From NCBI GenBank assembly GCA_026168605.1, contig JAPFDX010000005.1, forward strand, positions 58,463-122,462: DNA of 64,000 nt, given 5' to 3'. The DNA comes from Roseburia sp. Lineage in GTDB: Bacteria > Bacillota > Clostridia > Lachnospirales > Lachnospiraceae. This document shows, piece by piece, positions 1 to 9,128 of this stretch. The translations under genes were made by a program, and so were the position numbers. The notes beneath the pieces were generated by a model, which had not been told where the DNA came from, searched no databases, and worked only from the letters and a program-made list of their open reading frames with translations. How positions within the stretch are numbered: the first letter of the stretch is position 1; the number at the start of each line of letters is the position of its first letter.

Positions 1-1050
1 GGACGTGGTACGGATATCAAGCTGGACGACGAGGCGAAGGCAGCAGGAGGTCTTAAGATCATCGGCACGGAACGCCATGAGTCCAGACGTATTGACAATC
101 AGCTCCGCGGCCGTTCCGGACGTCAGGGAGATCCGGGTGAATCCCAGTTCTTCATTTCCCTGGAGGACGACCTGATGCGTCTGTTTGGTTCGGAGAGACT
201 GATGTCAGCGTTTAATGCACTCGGCGTGCCGGAGAATGAGCAGATCCAGCACAAGATGCTGACCTCCGCGATTGAGAAGGCGCAGATGAAGATCGAGTCG
301 AACAACTACGGCATCCGAAAGAATCTGCTGGAATACGACCAGGTGATGAATGATCAGAGAGAGATCATCTACAAGGAGCGTCTGCGCGTACTCAACGGTG
401 AGAATATGCGCGATGCGATCTTTAAGATGATCACGGACCGCGTGGAGAACAGTGTTGACACCTGTATTTCTGCGGATATTCCGAAGGAGGAGTGGGATCT
501 GAACGAGTTAAACCAGCTTTTGATCCCGATCATTCCGATGGAGCCGGTGGATGCGGACGACGTTGATGGCGTGAAGAACAACAAGGAGTTAAAGCATCTG
601 TTAAAGGAGCGTGCGGTGAAACTCTATGAGGCGAAGGAGACGGAGTTCCCGAATCCGGAGCAGTTCCGTGAGTTGGAGCGCGTGGTGCTGTTAAAGGTGA
701 TCGACCGCAAGTGGATGGATCACATCGACGATATGGATCAGCTTCGCCAGGGGATCGGCTTACAGTCCTACGGACAGAAGGATCCGCTTGTCGAGTACAA
801 GATGGCAGGCTTTGATATGTTTGACGATATGACGGCAAGTATTCAGGAGGATACCATCCGTCTGCTGTACCATGTCAAGATCGAGCAGAAGGTGGAACGC
901 GAGCAGGTGGCGAAGGTGACCGGAACGAACAAGGATGATTCGGCTACTAACGCGCCGAAGCGCCGTGCGGCAGCCAAGGTATATCCGAACGACCCGTGTC
1001 CATGCGGCAGCGGCAAGAAATACAAGCAGTGCTGCGGAAGAACAGTATAA
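1..1050 (+). CDS. secA: Protein translocase subunit SecA, 3' part
   Basis: This is the C-terminal 349 residues of SecA, the ATPase motor that drives preproteins through SecYEG at the membrane; the 5' part lies outside the window. The frame is open from base 1 and begins at GRGTDIKL (end of nucleotide-binding domain 2), followed by the arginine-finger region LRGRSGRQGDPG (about residues 35-46), then the helical scaffold and wing region. It ends in the zinc-binding tail CPCGSGKKYKQCC (residues 333-345), the SecB/ribosome-contact tail typical of full-length SecA. No internal start was chosen because the frame clearly enters from upstream. Confidence 0.98.
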   Translation, partial: GRGTDIKLDDEAKAAGGLKIIGTERHESRRIDNQLRGRSGRQGDPGESQFFISLEDDLMRLFGSERLMSAFNALGVPENEQIQHKMLTSAIEKAQMKIESNNYGIRKNLLEYDQVMNDQREIIYKERLRVLNGENMRDAIFKMITDRVENSVDTCISADIPKEEWDLNELNQLLIPIIPMEPVDADDVDGVKNNKELKHLLKERAVKLYEAKETEFPNPEQFRELERVVLLKVIDRKWMDHIDDMDQLRQGIGLQSYGQKDPLVEYKMAGFDMFDDMTASIQEDTIRLLYHVKIEQKVEREQVAKVTGTNKDDSATNAPKRRAAAKVYPNDPCPCGSGKKYKQCCGRTV

Positions 1051-1055
1051 AAATG

Positions 1056-1104
1056 ACAGCCTTGCATCGGTACCTTATAAAGGGTACGAGTGATGCAAGG
1101 CTGT
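1056..1104 (+). other. Perfect hairpin after secA
   Basis: A 13-bp perfect inverted repeat (ACAGCCTTGCATC at 1056-1068 and its complement at 1092-1104) with a further GTACC/GGGTAC pairing inside. It sits right after the secA stop, where a terminator is expected, but no T-run follows on this strand. It may act as a transcript 3' end or stabiliser. Confidence 0.6.
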
Positions 1105-1140
1105 TGTGGGTAAGATAGAAAGTAGCAGGAGGAACATAAA

Positions 1141-2343
1141 ATGTACAATGTAAGAAACGTGACGAGAGATATTGTGTGGATTGGCGCGAGCGAACGCAGA
1201 CTGGCACTGTTTGAAAATATTTTCCCGATCCCAAGAGGAGTATCCTATAATTCATATGTGCTTCTGGACGAGAAAACAGTCCTTTTTGATACTGTGGATG
1301 CGAGCGTGGCAGGACAGTTTTTTGAAAACCTGGAGTATGTGCTGGGAGAGCGTGTGCTCGACTATCTGGTAGTCAATCATATGGAGCCGGATCACTGTGC
1401 CATGATCGGTGACATCGTGCGCAGATACCCGGAGGTTCAGATCGTCGGCAATGCCAAGACATTTGGCATGATGCAGCAGTTTTTCGGCACGTCTTTTGCG
1501 GAGCGTGCGGTTACGGTGAAGGAGGGGGAGACCTTAAATACTGGAAACCATACGCTTCATTTTATGATGGCGCCGATGGTGCACTGGCCGGAGACGATGG
1601 TGAGCTACGACGAGACGGACAAGGTGCTTTTTTCCGCAGACGGTTTCGGTACATTCGGGGCGCTAAACGGCAACATTTTTGCGGACGAGCTGGAGTTTGA
1701 CCGCGAGTGGCTGGCGGATGCGAGACGCTATTATACCAATATTGTCGGAAAATACGGCGCGTCCGTGCAGGCGCTGTTAAAGAAAGCCGCAGGGCTGGAG
1801 ATCGCGGTGATCTGTCCGCTGCACGGTCCGGTATGGAGAGAGGATCTGGACTATATTCTGGAGAAATACCAGAAATGGAGCACCTACGAGGCGGAGGAGC
1901 AGGCGGTGGCGATCTTATATGCGTCCATGTATGGAAACACGGCTTCCGCAGCGGATGCGCTGGCGGGTGCACTGGCAGAGAGGGGCGTGCGGAATATCGC
2001 AGTTTATGACGTTTCCAATATGCACGTATCGGAGCTAATCAGCGAGATCTTCCGTGTCAGCCATCTGGTGTTTGCGACGCCGACCTATAATGGCGGCATC
2101 TATCCGGTGATGGAGAATCTGTTTGCGGATATGAAGGCGCTGAATGTGCAGAAAAAGACGGTCGCGCTGATGGAGAACGGTACATGGGCGGCGGCAACGG
2201 TGAAGCAGATGCGCGAGAAGCTTGCCGAGATGAAGGACATGACAGTTCTGGATGCGCAGGTGACGGTGAAGTCTGCCATGCTTTCTGACCAGAGCGCGGA
2301 GCTTCTGGCGCTTGCGGATGCAGTTGCAGAGAGCTTGAAATAA
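1141..2343 (+). CDS. FprA family A-type flavoprotein (flavodiiron protein)
   Basis: A cytoplasmic flavodiiron protein of 400 aa that reduces O2 to water and/or NO to N2O, using electrons usually delivered by rubredoxin. The N-terminal metallo-beta-lactamase-like domain (about 1-250) carries the diiron motif HMEPDH (H80, E82, D84, H85). The C-terminal flavodoxin domain (about 255-400) begins AILYASMYGNTASAA, the FMN phosphate loop. There is no fused rubredoxin, so this is the basic class A form. AGGAGG precedes the ATG. Six bases separate its stop from the following response regulator, so the genes may be co-transcribed, although an oxygen-defence enzyme is not an obvious partner for that system. 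Confidence 0.93.
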   Translation: MYNVRNVTRDIVWIGASERRLALFENIFPIPRGVSYNSYVLLDEKTVLFDTVDASVAGQFFENLEYVLGERVLDYLVVNHMEPDHCAMIGDIVRRYPEVQIVGNAKTFGMMQQFFGTSFAERAVTVKEGETLNTGNHTLHFMMAPMVHWPETMVSYDETDKVLFSADGFGTFGALNGNIFADELEFDREWLADARRYYTNIVGKYGASVQALLKKAAGLEIAVICPLHGPVWREDLDYILEKYQKWSTYEAEEQAVAILYASMYGNTASAADALAGALAERGVRNIAVYDVSNMHVSELISEIFRVSHLVFATPTYNGGIYPVMENLFADMKALNVQKKTVALMENGTWAAATVKQMREKLAEMKDMTVLDAQVTVKSAMLSDQSAELLALADAVAESLK

Positions 2344-2349
2344 AGGCGG

Positions 2350-3018
2350 ATGAGAGCGAAGATTTTAATTATTGAGGACGACCCTGTGATCCGCAAGGAA
2401 TTGCAGACACTTTTGGAGGGAAATGGCTATGAGACGTCTGCGATCGAAGATTTTGCGGACGTCGTGGCGCAGGTGAGGCGGATCCAGCCCCATCTGATCC
2501 TATTGGATATCAAACTGCCGCAGGAGAGCGGCTTTGCGATCTGTTCCGGGATCCGGAGCTTTTCGGATGCGCCGATCATTTTCGTCACGAGTTGCGGCAC
2601 GGATATGGATGAATTAAACAGTATCATGCTTGGCGGTGACGCATTTCTCACAAAGCCGTACCACACCGCGATCCTGCTGGCAAAAATCGCGTCTCTGTTA
2701 AAGCGCGCTTACCCGAAGGAGCAGGAGCGCAGACTTTCGCACGGCGGCGTGTCGCTGTGTCTGGAAAATGGAACGGTGGAGGCGAACGGAGCGACGGCGG
2801 AGCTGACAAAAAATGAGACGAAGATCATGTATTATCTCCTGACGCACGCGGGGAAAATCTGCACAAGAGCCGATCTGATCGAGTATCTGTGGGATAACCG
2901 GCTTTATGTCGACGACAATGCGCTCAGTGTCAACATCGGCAGAATCAGGGAAAAGCTGGCGAAGCTTGGTGTGACGGATTTTATCAAAACAAAGCACAGG
3001 CAGGGGTATCTGATATGA
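2350..3018 (+). CDS. OmpR-family response regulator, BceR-like
   Basis: A 222-aa response regulator: receiver domain (1-115) with acidic pocket E9-D10-D11, phospho-acceptor D53 and conserved K102, then an OmpR/PhoB winged-helix DNA-binding domain (about 130-222). It overlaps the next gene, a short-loop histidine kinase, by 4 bp (ATGA), and an ATPase with two FtsX-type permeases follows. That gene order is characteristic of Bce/Vra-type systems, which sense antimicrobial peptides and induce the adjacent transporter. The likely target is the palindrome and direct-repeat region at 4055-4087. The inducing compound cannot be read from sequence. Confidence 0.9.
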   Translation: MRAKILIIEDDPVIRKELQTLLEGNGYETSAIEDFADVVAQVRRIQPHLILLDIKLPQESGFAICSGIRSFSDAPIIFVTSCGTDMDELNSIMLGGDAFLTKPYHTAILLAKIASLLKRAYPKEQERRLSHGGVSLCLENGTVEANGATAELTKNETKIMYYLLTHAGKICTRADLIEYLWDNRLYVDDNALSVNIGRIREKLAKLGVTDFIKTKHRQGYLI

Positions 3019-4031
3019 ACGGGAGACGGTACTGGAGGGAGCGGACGTCGGTTCTGCTCCTGAATGTGGCAGGGATGGTTTTACTTGGCGCATTTCTTCT
3101 GCTGACAGAAAACAGTGTGGATATGGTTGTGCTGATCGCTGCGGTGTGGAGTCTGACATTGGCGGGAGTACTGCTGTTTTCCTATTACCGGAAGAAAAAG
3201 AGGCTGGGGCGGCTGAAAAAGCTGTCGGAAGGGTTAAAGGAGCGGTATCTTCTGGCAGAGTTGCTGCCCGCGCCGGAGGATGCGGAGGAGGAAGTTTATT
3301 TTTCTCTCCTGCGGCAGGCGTTTAAGTCGATGCTGGAGCAGAAGAACGCCGTGGAGAGGGAACGGCAGGAATACAGGGAATATATTGAGCAGTGGATCCA
3401 CGAGATCAAGACGCCGATCACTGCGATGAAGCTTTTGTGTGAAAACCACCCGGCGCCGTTTGCCAGAGAGCTGATGACGGAGCTTGAGAAAACGGATCGT
3501 TTTACCGAGCAGGCGCTCTACTATGCGAGGAGCGAGCACACGGAAAAGGATTATTCCATCCGGGAGCTGCGGCTTTTTGATGTGGTGCATCAGGCGATTG
3601 CGGACAACAAATATCTTCTGCTGCAAAACGGTGTTTCGCTTGTGATGGAGGAGAGCGATGTGACCGTGTATTCCGATGATAAGTGGATCCGCTTTATTCT
3701 GGATCAACTGATCGTCAATTCGGTAAAATACAGAGGGAGCAAGCCGGAGCTTCATTTTTATGCGCAGACCGAGGGGGATAAAATATATCTGTTCGTGGAG
3801 GATTCGGGGATTGGAATCCCTGCCGGCGACCTGCCGCGCATTTTTGAAAAGGGATTTACCGGACAAAACGGCAGGAGCAGACAAAACTCCACCGGTATCG
3901 GGCTGTATCTGTGCAAACGCCTTTGCGATAAGCTTGGCATTGGGATCTGCGCCGAGTCCGGAGGCGCAGGGACAAGGATCCGGCTCGATTTTCAAATCAA
4001 TCATTTTATTCATCAGGTGCAGAGCCGGTAG
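3015..4031 (+). CDS. Intramembrane-sensing histidine kinase, BceS-like
   Basis: A 338-aa membrane kinase with two N-terminal transmembrane helices (about 12-30 and 37-56) joined by a very short external loop, the design of intramembrane-sensing kinases that rely on a partner transporter for detection. The H-box is WIHEIKTPITAMK with phosphorylated H129; the ATPase domain has an N-box near DQLIVNSVKY, G1 DSGIGI and G2 STGIGLYL. Start is ATG at 3015, overlapping the regulator stop. The C-terminal codons run into a hairpin that looks like a terminator (4018-4045). It probably phosphorylates the regulator encoded just upstream. Confidence 0.9.
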   Translation: MNGRRYWRERTSVLLLNVAGMVLLGAFLLLTENSVDMVVLIAAVWSLTLAGVLLFSYYRKKKRLGRLKKLSEGLKERYLLAELLPAPEDAEEEVYFSLLRQAFKSMLEQKNAVERERQEYREYIEQWIHEIKTPITAMKLLCENHPAPFARELMTELEKTDRFTEQALYYARSEHTEKDYSIRELRLFDVVHQAIADNKYLLLQNGVSLVMEESDVTVYSDDKWIRFILDQLIVNSVKYRGSKPELHFYAQTEGDKIYLFVEDSGIGIPAGDLPRIFEKGFTGQNGRSRQNSTGIGLYLCKRLCDKLGIGICAESGGAGTRIRLDFQINHFIHQVQSR

Positions 4032-4045
4032 GCTCTGCATTTTTC
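4018..4045 (+). terminator. Rho-independent terminator overlapping the kinase stop codon
   Basis: TGCAGAGCC (4018-4026), loop GGTA, GGCTCTGCA (4031-4039), then TTTTTC. The kinase stop codon TAG lies inside the stem and loop. Confidence 0.7.
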
Positions 4046-4054
4046 TGTGGAACA

Positions 4055-4087
4055 AGTTCTAACAATATTGTTAGAACTTTGTTAGAA
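4055..4087 (+). promoter_or_regulatory. Palindromic operator with 11-bp direct repeats
   Basis: A perfect 24-bp palindrome (4055-4078, half-site AGTTCTAACAAT) is followed by a further copy of TTGTTAGAA, so TTGTTAGAA appears at 4068-4076 and 4079-4087 with 11-bp spacing. Head-to-tail repeats one helical turn apart, just upstream of a weak promoter, are typical of OmpR-family activator sites. A -10 box TACAAT lies at 4118-4123 with no good -35, which fits an activated promoter for the transporter genes. Binding by the neighbouring regulator is inferred. Confidence 0.65.
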
Positions 4088-4151
4088 AAAACGATACAAA
4101 CAGCGGGCTGTTTCTTTTACAATGAGGGTATCAAAAGAAGGAGGTGGGAGG

Positions 4152-4934
4152 ATGAAGGAGATTTTAAAGCTGGATCACATCCAGAAATTTTACGGAAACG
4201 AAGGAAACATCACGCAGGCGATCAAGGACATCAGCTTTTGTGTGCAGGAGGGAGAATTTCTCGGGATCATGGGGGCATCGGGCTCTGGAAAGACGACGAT
4301 GCTAAACTGCATTTCGACAATCGATACGGTGAGCGCGGGGCACATTTATCTGGACGGGACCGATGTGACGGAGCTTAAGGAGAAAGCGATCGCAAAATTC
4401 CGCAGGGAAAATCTGGGGTTTATTTTTCAGGATTTTAATCTGCTGGATACACTGACGATCTCGGAAAATATCGCTCTGGCGCTGACGATCAACCATGTTC
4501 CGGTGAAGGAGATCGAGGCGCGGGTGGAGGAGATTGCCGCAAGCTTAAATATCACGGATATTCTGGAAAAATATCCGTATGAGGTTTCGGGCGGACAAAA
4601 ACAGCGCTGCGCCTGCGCGAGGGCAATCGTCAATCACCCGAAGCTGATTCTGGCGGATGAGCCGACCGGGGCACTCGACAGCCATTCCTCGCAGATGCTT
4701 TTGGCGACGATGCAGGGCATGAACGATATGCTGGGGGCAACGATCCTCATGGTGACGCACGATGCGTTTTCGGCGAGCTATGCAAAGCGCATTTTGTTTT
4801 TGCGGGACGGTGCGGTCTTTACCGAGATCGTGCGGGGAGATGATTCGAGGCAGGCGTTTTTTGAAAAGATCTTAAACGTCCTGACCATGATGGGAGGGGG
4901 TGTGTCCGATGTACACCAGACTGGTTTGGAATAA
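4152..4934 (+). CDS. ABC transporter ATP-binding protein, BceA-like
   Basis: A 260-aa ATPase of the MacB/LolD/BceA type that powers the two following permeases. Walker A is GASGSGKT (41-48), the Q-loop lies in FIFQDFN, the signature is VSGGQKQR and Walker B LILADEPTGALD. The chosen ATG at 4152 is preceded by AGGAGGTGGGAGG; an in-frame ATG at 4122 lies inside the likely -10 region and would add ten residues with no family support. It overlaps the next gene by 26 bp, which implies translational coupling. Bce-type ATPases serve peptide detoxification and signalling through the partner kinase. Confidence 0.92.
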   Translation: MKEILKLDHIQKFYGNEGNITQAIKDISFCVQEGEFLGIMGASGSGKTTMLNCISTIDTVSAGHIYLDGTDVTELKEKAIAKFRRENLGFIFQDFNLLDTLTISENIALALTINHVPVKEIEARVEEIAASLNITDILEKYPYEVSGGQKQRCACARAIVNHPKLILADEPTGALDSHSSQMLLATMQGMNDMLGATILMVTHDAFSASYAKRILFLRDGAVFTEIVRGDDSRQAFFEKILNVLTMMGGGVSDVHQTGLE

Positions 4935-7125
4935 TATCAGGCGCGCGGCAAGAGACTATGTCGTCTACGTTGTGACACTGACGGTCTGCGTCATGCTGTT
5001 TTATGCGTTTCTGTCGATCTCCAGCAACTGGTATCATCCTGACCTCGGCATGGAGTATGACTTTACGCTTTTAAGCGACGGGATGAAGCTGGCGATCGGG
5101 GTGGTTTCCCTGCTGCTGTTGTTTCTCATCTGTCATGTCAACCGCTATATGCTGCGTGCAAGACAGCGGGATTTTGCGGTTTTGGCAGTGATGGGCATGG
5201 AGCAGCGCGTCATTGCGTGGCTCTTTTTTGCGGAAACCTTTTTTGTGGGAATGATCGCGGTGGCGGGGGGAATCCTCGGCGGGGCGGTCGTCTCACAGTT
5301 TATCACAGCCATGCTGATGCGGATCTATGAGCGCGCGTATCAGTTTCAGTGGATGCTGTTTCCCGATACGGTCGGATGGACGTTTCTGTTTTTCGGGGTC
5401 TGCTTTCTCGTGGTGGGGTTGTCCGATGTGCGCACGATCCGGCGAACCGCGATCATCGAGATGCTGACGGCGAACCGCCGCAACGAGCCGGAACTGAAAA
5501 AGAGCCGCTGGATGCCGGCGGTCACTGCCTGCTATCTCCTGCTGACCGTATGGATGCTTGAGACGGGGATCCAGAAAATATATTTTTATTATGATCCCAG
5601 ATTTCCGCTTCCGATGAGACTGATGTTTGGGATGAACCTTTTGTTTCCGGCAGTCACGCTTTTGTGGGCAACATTCTGTGCAGTTTCAAAAAAGCGGCGG
5701 AATATCTTTGCGCTTCTTTGGGGGCTTGTGCCGTGCGCTCTGTGCAATACCCTGGGGGCAGCCAGCGTCGCACTGGTGCAGAAGGAGTTTTATCTGTCGC
5801 TCGGGGCGGAGCTGCTCAACCAGTATCTCATGTTTCTGGTGGCGGATGTGCAGTTTTTGATCTGCGCGGTCATCTGCCTTTTGAGCCGTGCGATCGGGCT
5901 CTGGAAGGAAAAAGTGAGAGCGCATACATACAGCGGCTGCAATCTGTTCTTTTTCGGGCAGCTTCTCTCGAAGCTTGCGACGACGACAAAGACAATGTCG
6001 GTCATCTGCATGACGCTTGTGGCGGCAGTGTTTTTGTTTGTGGTGGCTCCGGTGCTCACCCAGTGGAGCTTTGGGTATCTGGATTCGCGTTCCATGTATG
6101 ACGTGCAGATTTCAAGTGATTATCACAATGTATATGACGAAAGGGATCTGCGGATGGGGGATTATAAGGAAGTCACGGAGTTTTTCCGGGAGCAGGGGAT
6201 CGCGGTGGAGGCAGACGTGACGGTGCCGCTATATCTTCCGCAGCGCGAACGCTTCCACGATAGGGAAAAGCTTGATTTTCCGGCGGTGGCAATCTCACTC
6301 GGCGATTACAACGCAATACGGGAAATGCTTGGGCTAAGTCCGGTCCGGCTTGGGGAAACGGAGTTTACAACGCAGTGGCATCTGGCGGCGGAGGGTGAGG
6401 AGCGGGAGGAATTTCTGCGAAACAACAAGAGCGTTTCCACAGATGCGGGGGAGCTGACGGCTGCCGCCACTCCCTATTATGACGACGCGATGGGAGAGAA
6501 TCTCTATAATCGCTATACAAGATTTATTTATGTTTTTCCGGATGCTGTCTGCGAAAAGCTGCTTGCGGTCAATCAGAACCGCTATATCATGACAACGGAA
6601 CCGATTTCCTATGCGCAGGCGGGCGCGTTGGCGCAGGCGTTTTCTGCGGAGTATGCGGAGTATGCAGAGGACGGAATGGAGTATTCGATCCGGCTTCGGA
6701 CGCTTCAGGTCAACAGTGCCAAGGGGAGCGGCTTCCTCATGGAGTCCATGATGATCTACGGCGCCGTCGTGCTGATGGTCATCTGTCTGATGATCCTCTC
6801 GCTGCAGCAGCTTTTGGATCTGGATCAGCACAGATACCGTTTTGGTGTGCTTCGGAAGCTCGGAGCGGATGAAAAGACCATTGGCACGCTGGTGTTCCGG
6901 CAGCTTGGCGTCTGGTTCGGGCTCCCGGTTGTGCTTGCCATACTGGTGTCCGCCGTGATCCTCGCCTATTTCCTGCAGACGGTGTCCGTCGAGATTGCCG
7001 CTTATGTCGGTATGGGAGCGGTGGGAGCACAGATTCTTAAGACTGTGGGGATTTTTCTCGTGCTGTTTCTGGCGTATTTCTTAAGTACCAGAATGCTGTT
7101 TCGGAGGGCGGTTGCAAAGAGATAG
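4909..7125 (+). CDS. FtsX-type ABC permease 1, BceB-like
   Basis: A 738-aa membrane protein with an N-terminal helix followed by three clustered helices, central helix pairs, a large soluble region of about 200 residues (roughly 390-610), and a last group of three helices carrying the FtsX motif (QQLLDLDQHRYRFGVLRKLGADE). This matches BceB-type permeases, in which the extracellular domain binds the peptide or its lipid target. ATG 4909 was preferred to GTG 4900 because GGGAGGGGG ends at 4900, giving ideal spacing. The gene is paired with a second, related permease, unlike the single-permease Bce arrangement. Confidence 0.85.
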   Translation: MYTRLVWNNIRRAARDYVVYVVTLTVCVMLFYAFLSISSNWYHPDLGMEYDFTLLSDGMKLAIGVVSLLLLFLICHVNRYMLRARQRDFAVLAVMGMEQRVIAWLFFAETFFVGMIAVAGGILGGAVVSQFITAMLMRIYERAYQFQWMLFPDTVGWTFLFFGVCFLVVGLSDVRTIRRTAIIEMLTANRRNEPELKKSRWMPAVTACYLLLTVWMLETGIQKIYFYYDPRFPLPMRLMFGMNLLFPAVTLLWATFCAVSKKRRNIFALLWGLVPCALCNTLGAASVALVQKEFYLSLGAELLNQYLMFLVADVQFLICAVICLLSRAIGLWKEKVRAHTYSGCNLFFFGQLLSKLATTTKTMSVICMTLVAAVFLFVVAPVLTQWSFGYLDSRSMYDVQISSDYHNVYDERDLRMGDYKEVTEFFREQGIAVEADVTVPLYLPQRERFHDREKLDFPAVAISLGDYNAIREMLGLSPVRLGETEFTTQWHLAAEGEEREEFLRNNKSVSTDAGELTAAATPYYDDAMGENLYNRYTRFIYVFPDAVCEKLLAVNQNRYIMTTEPISYAQAGALAQAFSAEYAEYAEDGMEYSIRLRTLQVNSAKGSGFLMESMMIYGAVVLMVICLMILSLQQLLDLDQHRYRFGVLRKLGADEKTIGTLVFRQLGVWFGLPVVLAILVSAVILAYFLQTVSVEIAAYVGMGAVGAQILKTVGIFLVLFLAYFLSTRMLFRRAVAKR

Positions 7126-7135
7126 GGGGAATTGG

Positions 7136-9091
7136 ATGTTTCAGAGACTGGCGCTTTTGAATATGAAAAGGAGTATGAGGGACTATCTCATCTATTTTAT
7201 CACACTCAGCCTGACTGCGGCGTTTATGTACTCTTTTTTGGCATTGGGGTTTTCCGGGGATATTCTGGCGATGTCGGAAAATATGTCGATGCTGACAACT
7301 GTGATCGTGGGGCTGTCTGTGATCGTGGCGTGGATCGCTTCCTTTGTGGTCGGCTATGCAGTCCGGTTTATGCTGATGCAGCGGAAAAAGGAGTTTGCCG
7401 TCTATGAACTGCTCGGCATGGAGACGCGCCTGATCCAAAAGCTGTTTTTGCTGGAAAACGGACTGCTTGGGCTTGGCGCGTTTGGGTTCGGCGCATGGCT
7501 GGGCAGCGGTTTGTCGGGGATTCTCGTCTCTCTGGTCAACCGTATTTTCGAGACGCCGCACACCTACCGGATTGTTTTTTCGGGCAAGGTGCTCGGTGTG
7601 GCATTTCTGTTCTTTGTCTGTATGTACGGGATCGGAATGGTGCGCTCTGCCAGGATCATTCGCAGGAGCAGGATTATCGAGCTGCTTTATGACAGCCAAA
7701 AGAAGGAAGAGGTGCGCGCCATGCGACGGGGAGAGAGTGTGTTTTGGATAGTGTTTTCTGTCTGCGAGCTTCTGGCAGGCGGGGCGCTTTTGGTCATGGG
7801 GGTGCGCGAACAGACCAATCTTGCATTTCTGTGGCTTGTTGGCGCAGGGCTTCTCACATCCTTCGGTATTTACAGTCTGTACCGCAGAGTACCGCAGATG
7901 CTGCTGCTTTCCCAGAAGCGAAAGAAAAAGAAGCTGTATACCGGAGCGAGGCTGTTTTATCTGGGGCAGATCGGGCGCAGGGTCTCGTCTGCCGGAAGGC
8001 TGATGGCGATGCTTGCGATATTGCTGTCTGTTTCACTTGCCACGATGTTTGCCGGGCTTTTGATGGGCGCGGGGTACAAGGCGAATATGCAGGCGTATTA
8101 TCCCTATGACGCGGGGATTGCGCTGGACGCGCCGCTCACAAAGGAATGTATGGAGGATATGATCGCCTTTACCGATGAAAAAAGTCCGGTGTCCGATGCG
8201 GTTATCTATTATCTGTACAGTACCGATATGCAAGTTGAGGCGCTGGCACTGACGGACTACAATCATCTGCGCCGGATGCTGGGGCTTGCGGAGGTGTCTC
8301 TTTCGGACGATTCTTTTCTGGTGCACTGTGATACATGGAACTACATGGAGGACATTGGGGAGGCGTTAGCAAAAAAGCCGGAGATTACACTTGCTGGAAC
8401 GACGCTTCACGTCGCGGCGGAACAGATTTACACAGAGCCGATGGAGCAGTACCAGATGGCGGGGACAAAGGGCTATGTGCTGGTCGTGCCGGATGCAGTT
8501 GCCGAGAGACTTTCCGGCGACAAGATACGGCTCGTGATGTCTCTTGCGGACGGCGGATACCCGGAGTTAAAGCAGGAGCTGAAGAGTTTTCTAAACAGCG
8601 GCAGGGAGTGGGAACCGCTGGCGAAGGACGGAAAGGAACTGCCGGAGCGTGTGACGGTGGGAGTGACTGTAAAAGCGTGGGGAGTGGAAAATTCCCTCAC
8701 AGGCTTTACCGCGATTTCTTTTGGCGGCTTGTATCTGAGTGTTATCTTTATCCTGCTTGCGTCCACGATGCTTGCGTTTGAGCAGTTATCCGGTCTGGAA
8801 CACAGCCGTTGCAGCTACGGTATTCTGGAAAAGCTCGGTGTGGATCTGGGGGTGCAGCGGAAACTGGCAAGGGCGGAGGTGCGCACATTCTTCTTTGTTT
8901 CGGCAGTTCTGCCGGTCGTGACGACGGTCTGCCTGATGGCGGGCGCGCAGCAGATGTTCGGGGAGGTGTTCCTGCGGGAAAATCTTGTCTGGATCTGCGG
9001 AGGCGTTACGCTGGCGGTCTTTGGTGTGGTGTATCTGCTGTATTACCGGGCGGCGAACTCGCTATTCTGCCGTGCGGTGCTAAAAAGATAG
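7136..9091 (+). CDS. FtsX-type ABC permease 2, BceB-like
   Basis: A 651-aa membrane protein related to the permease before it: same N-terminal pattern (FQRLALLNMKRSMRDYLIYFITLSL, compare YTRLVWNNIRRAARDYVVYVVTLTV), same middle soluble region, and the same C-terminal FtsX element (EQLSGLEHSRCSYGILEKLGVD). The two probably form a heterodimer with the upstream ATPase; duplication followed by divergence is the simplest origin. ATG 7136 is preceded by AGGGGGA, 10 bp after the previous stop. Substrate is unknown; an antimicrobial peptide or cell-wall precursor complex is the family expectation. Confidence 0.83.
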   Translation: MFQRLALLNMKRSMRDYLIYFITLSLTAAFMYSFLALGFSGDILAMSENMSMLTTVIVGLSVIVAWIASFVVGYAVRFMLMQRKKEFAVYELLGMETRLIQKLFLLENGLLGLGAFGFGAWLGSGLSGILVSLVNRIFETPHTYRIVFSGKVLGVAFLFFVCMYGIGMVRSARIIRRSRIIELLYDSQKKEEVRAMRRGESVFWIVFSVCELLAGGALLVMGVREQTNLAFLWLVGAGLLTSFGIYSLYRRVPQMLLLSQKRKKKKLYTGARLFYLGQIGRRVSSAGRLMAMLAILLSVSLATMFAGLLMGAGYKANMQAYYPYDAGIALDAPLTKECMEDMIAFTDEKSPVSDAVIYYLYSTDMQVEALALTDYNHLRRMLGLAEVSLSDDSFLVHCDTWNYMEDIGEALAKKPEITLAGTTLHVAAEQIYTEPMEQYQMAGTKGYVLVVPDAVAERLSGDKIRLVMSLADGGYPELKQELKSFLNSGREWEPLAKDGKELPERVTVGVTVKAWGVENSLTGFTAISFGGLYLSVIFILLASTMLAFEQLSGLEHSRCSYGILEKLGVDLGVQRKLARAEVRTFFFVSAVLPVVTTVCLMAGAQQMFGEVFLRENLVWICGGVTLAVFGVVYLLYYRAANSLFCRAVLKR

Positions 9092-9128
9092 TTTGAAAAT
9101 GGTATAGGAAATTGATCGGGAAAAACTT

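Noticed and set aside
4122..4151. Upstream ATG for the BceA-like ATPase
   Set aside because: The ten extra residues overlap the -10 box and lack an RBS; ATG 4152 follows AGGAGGTGGGAGG directly.
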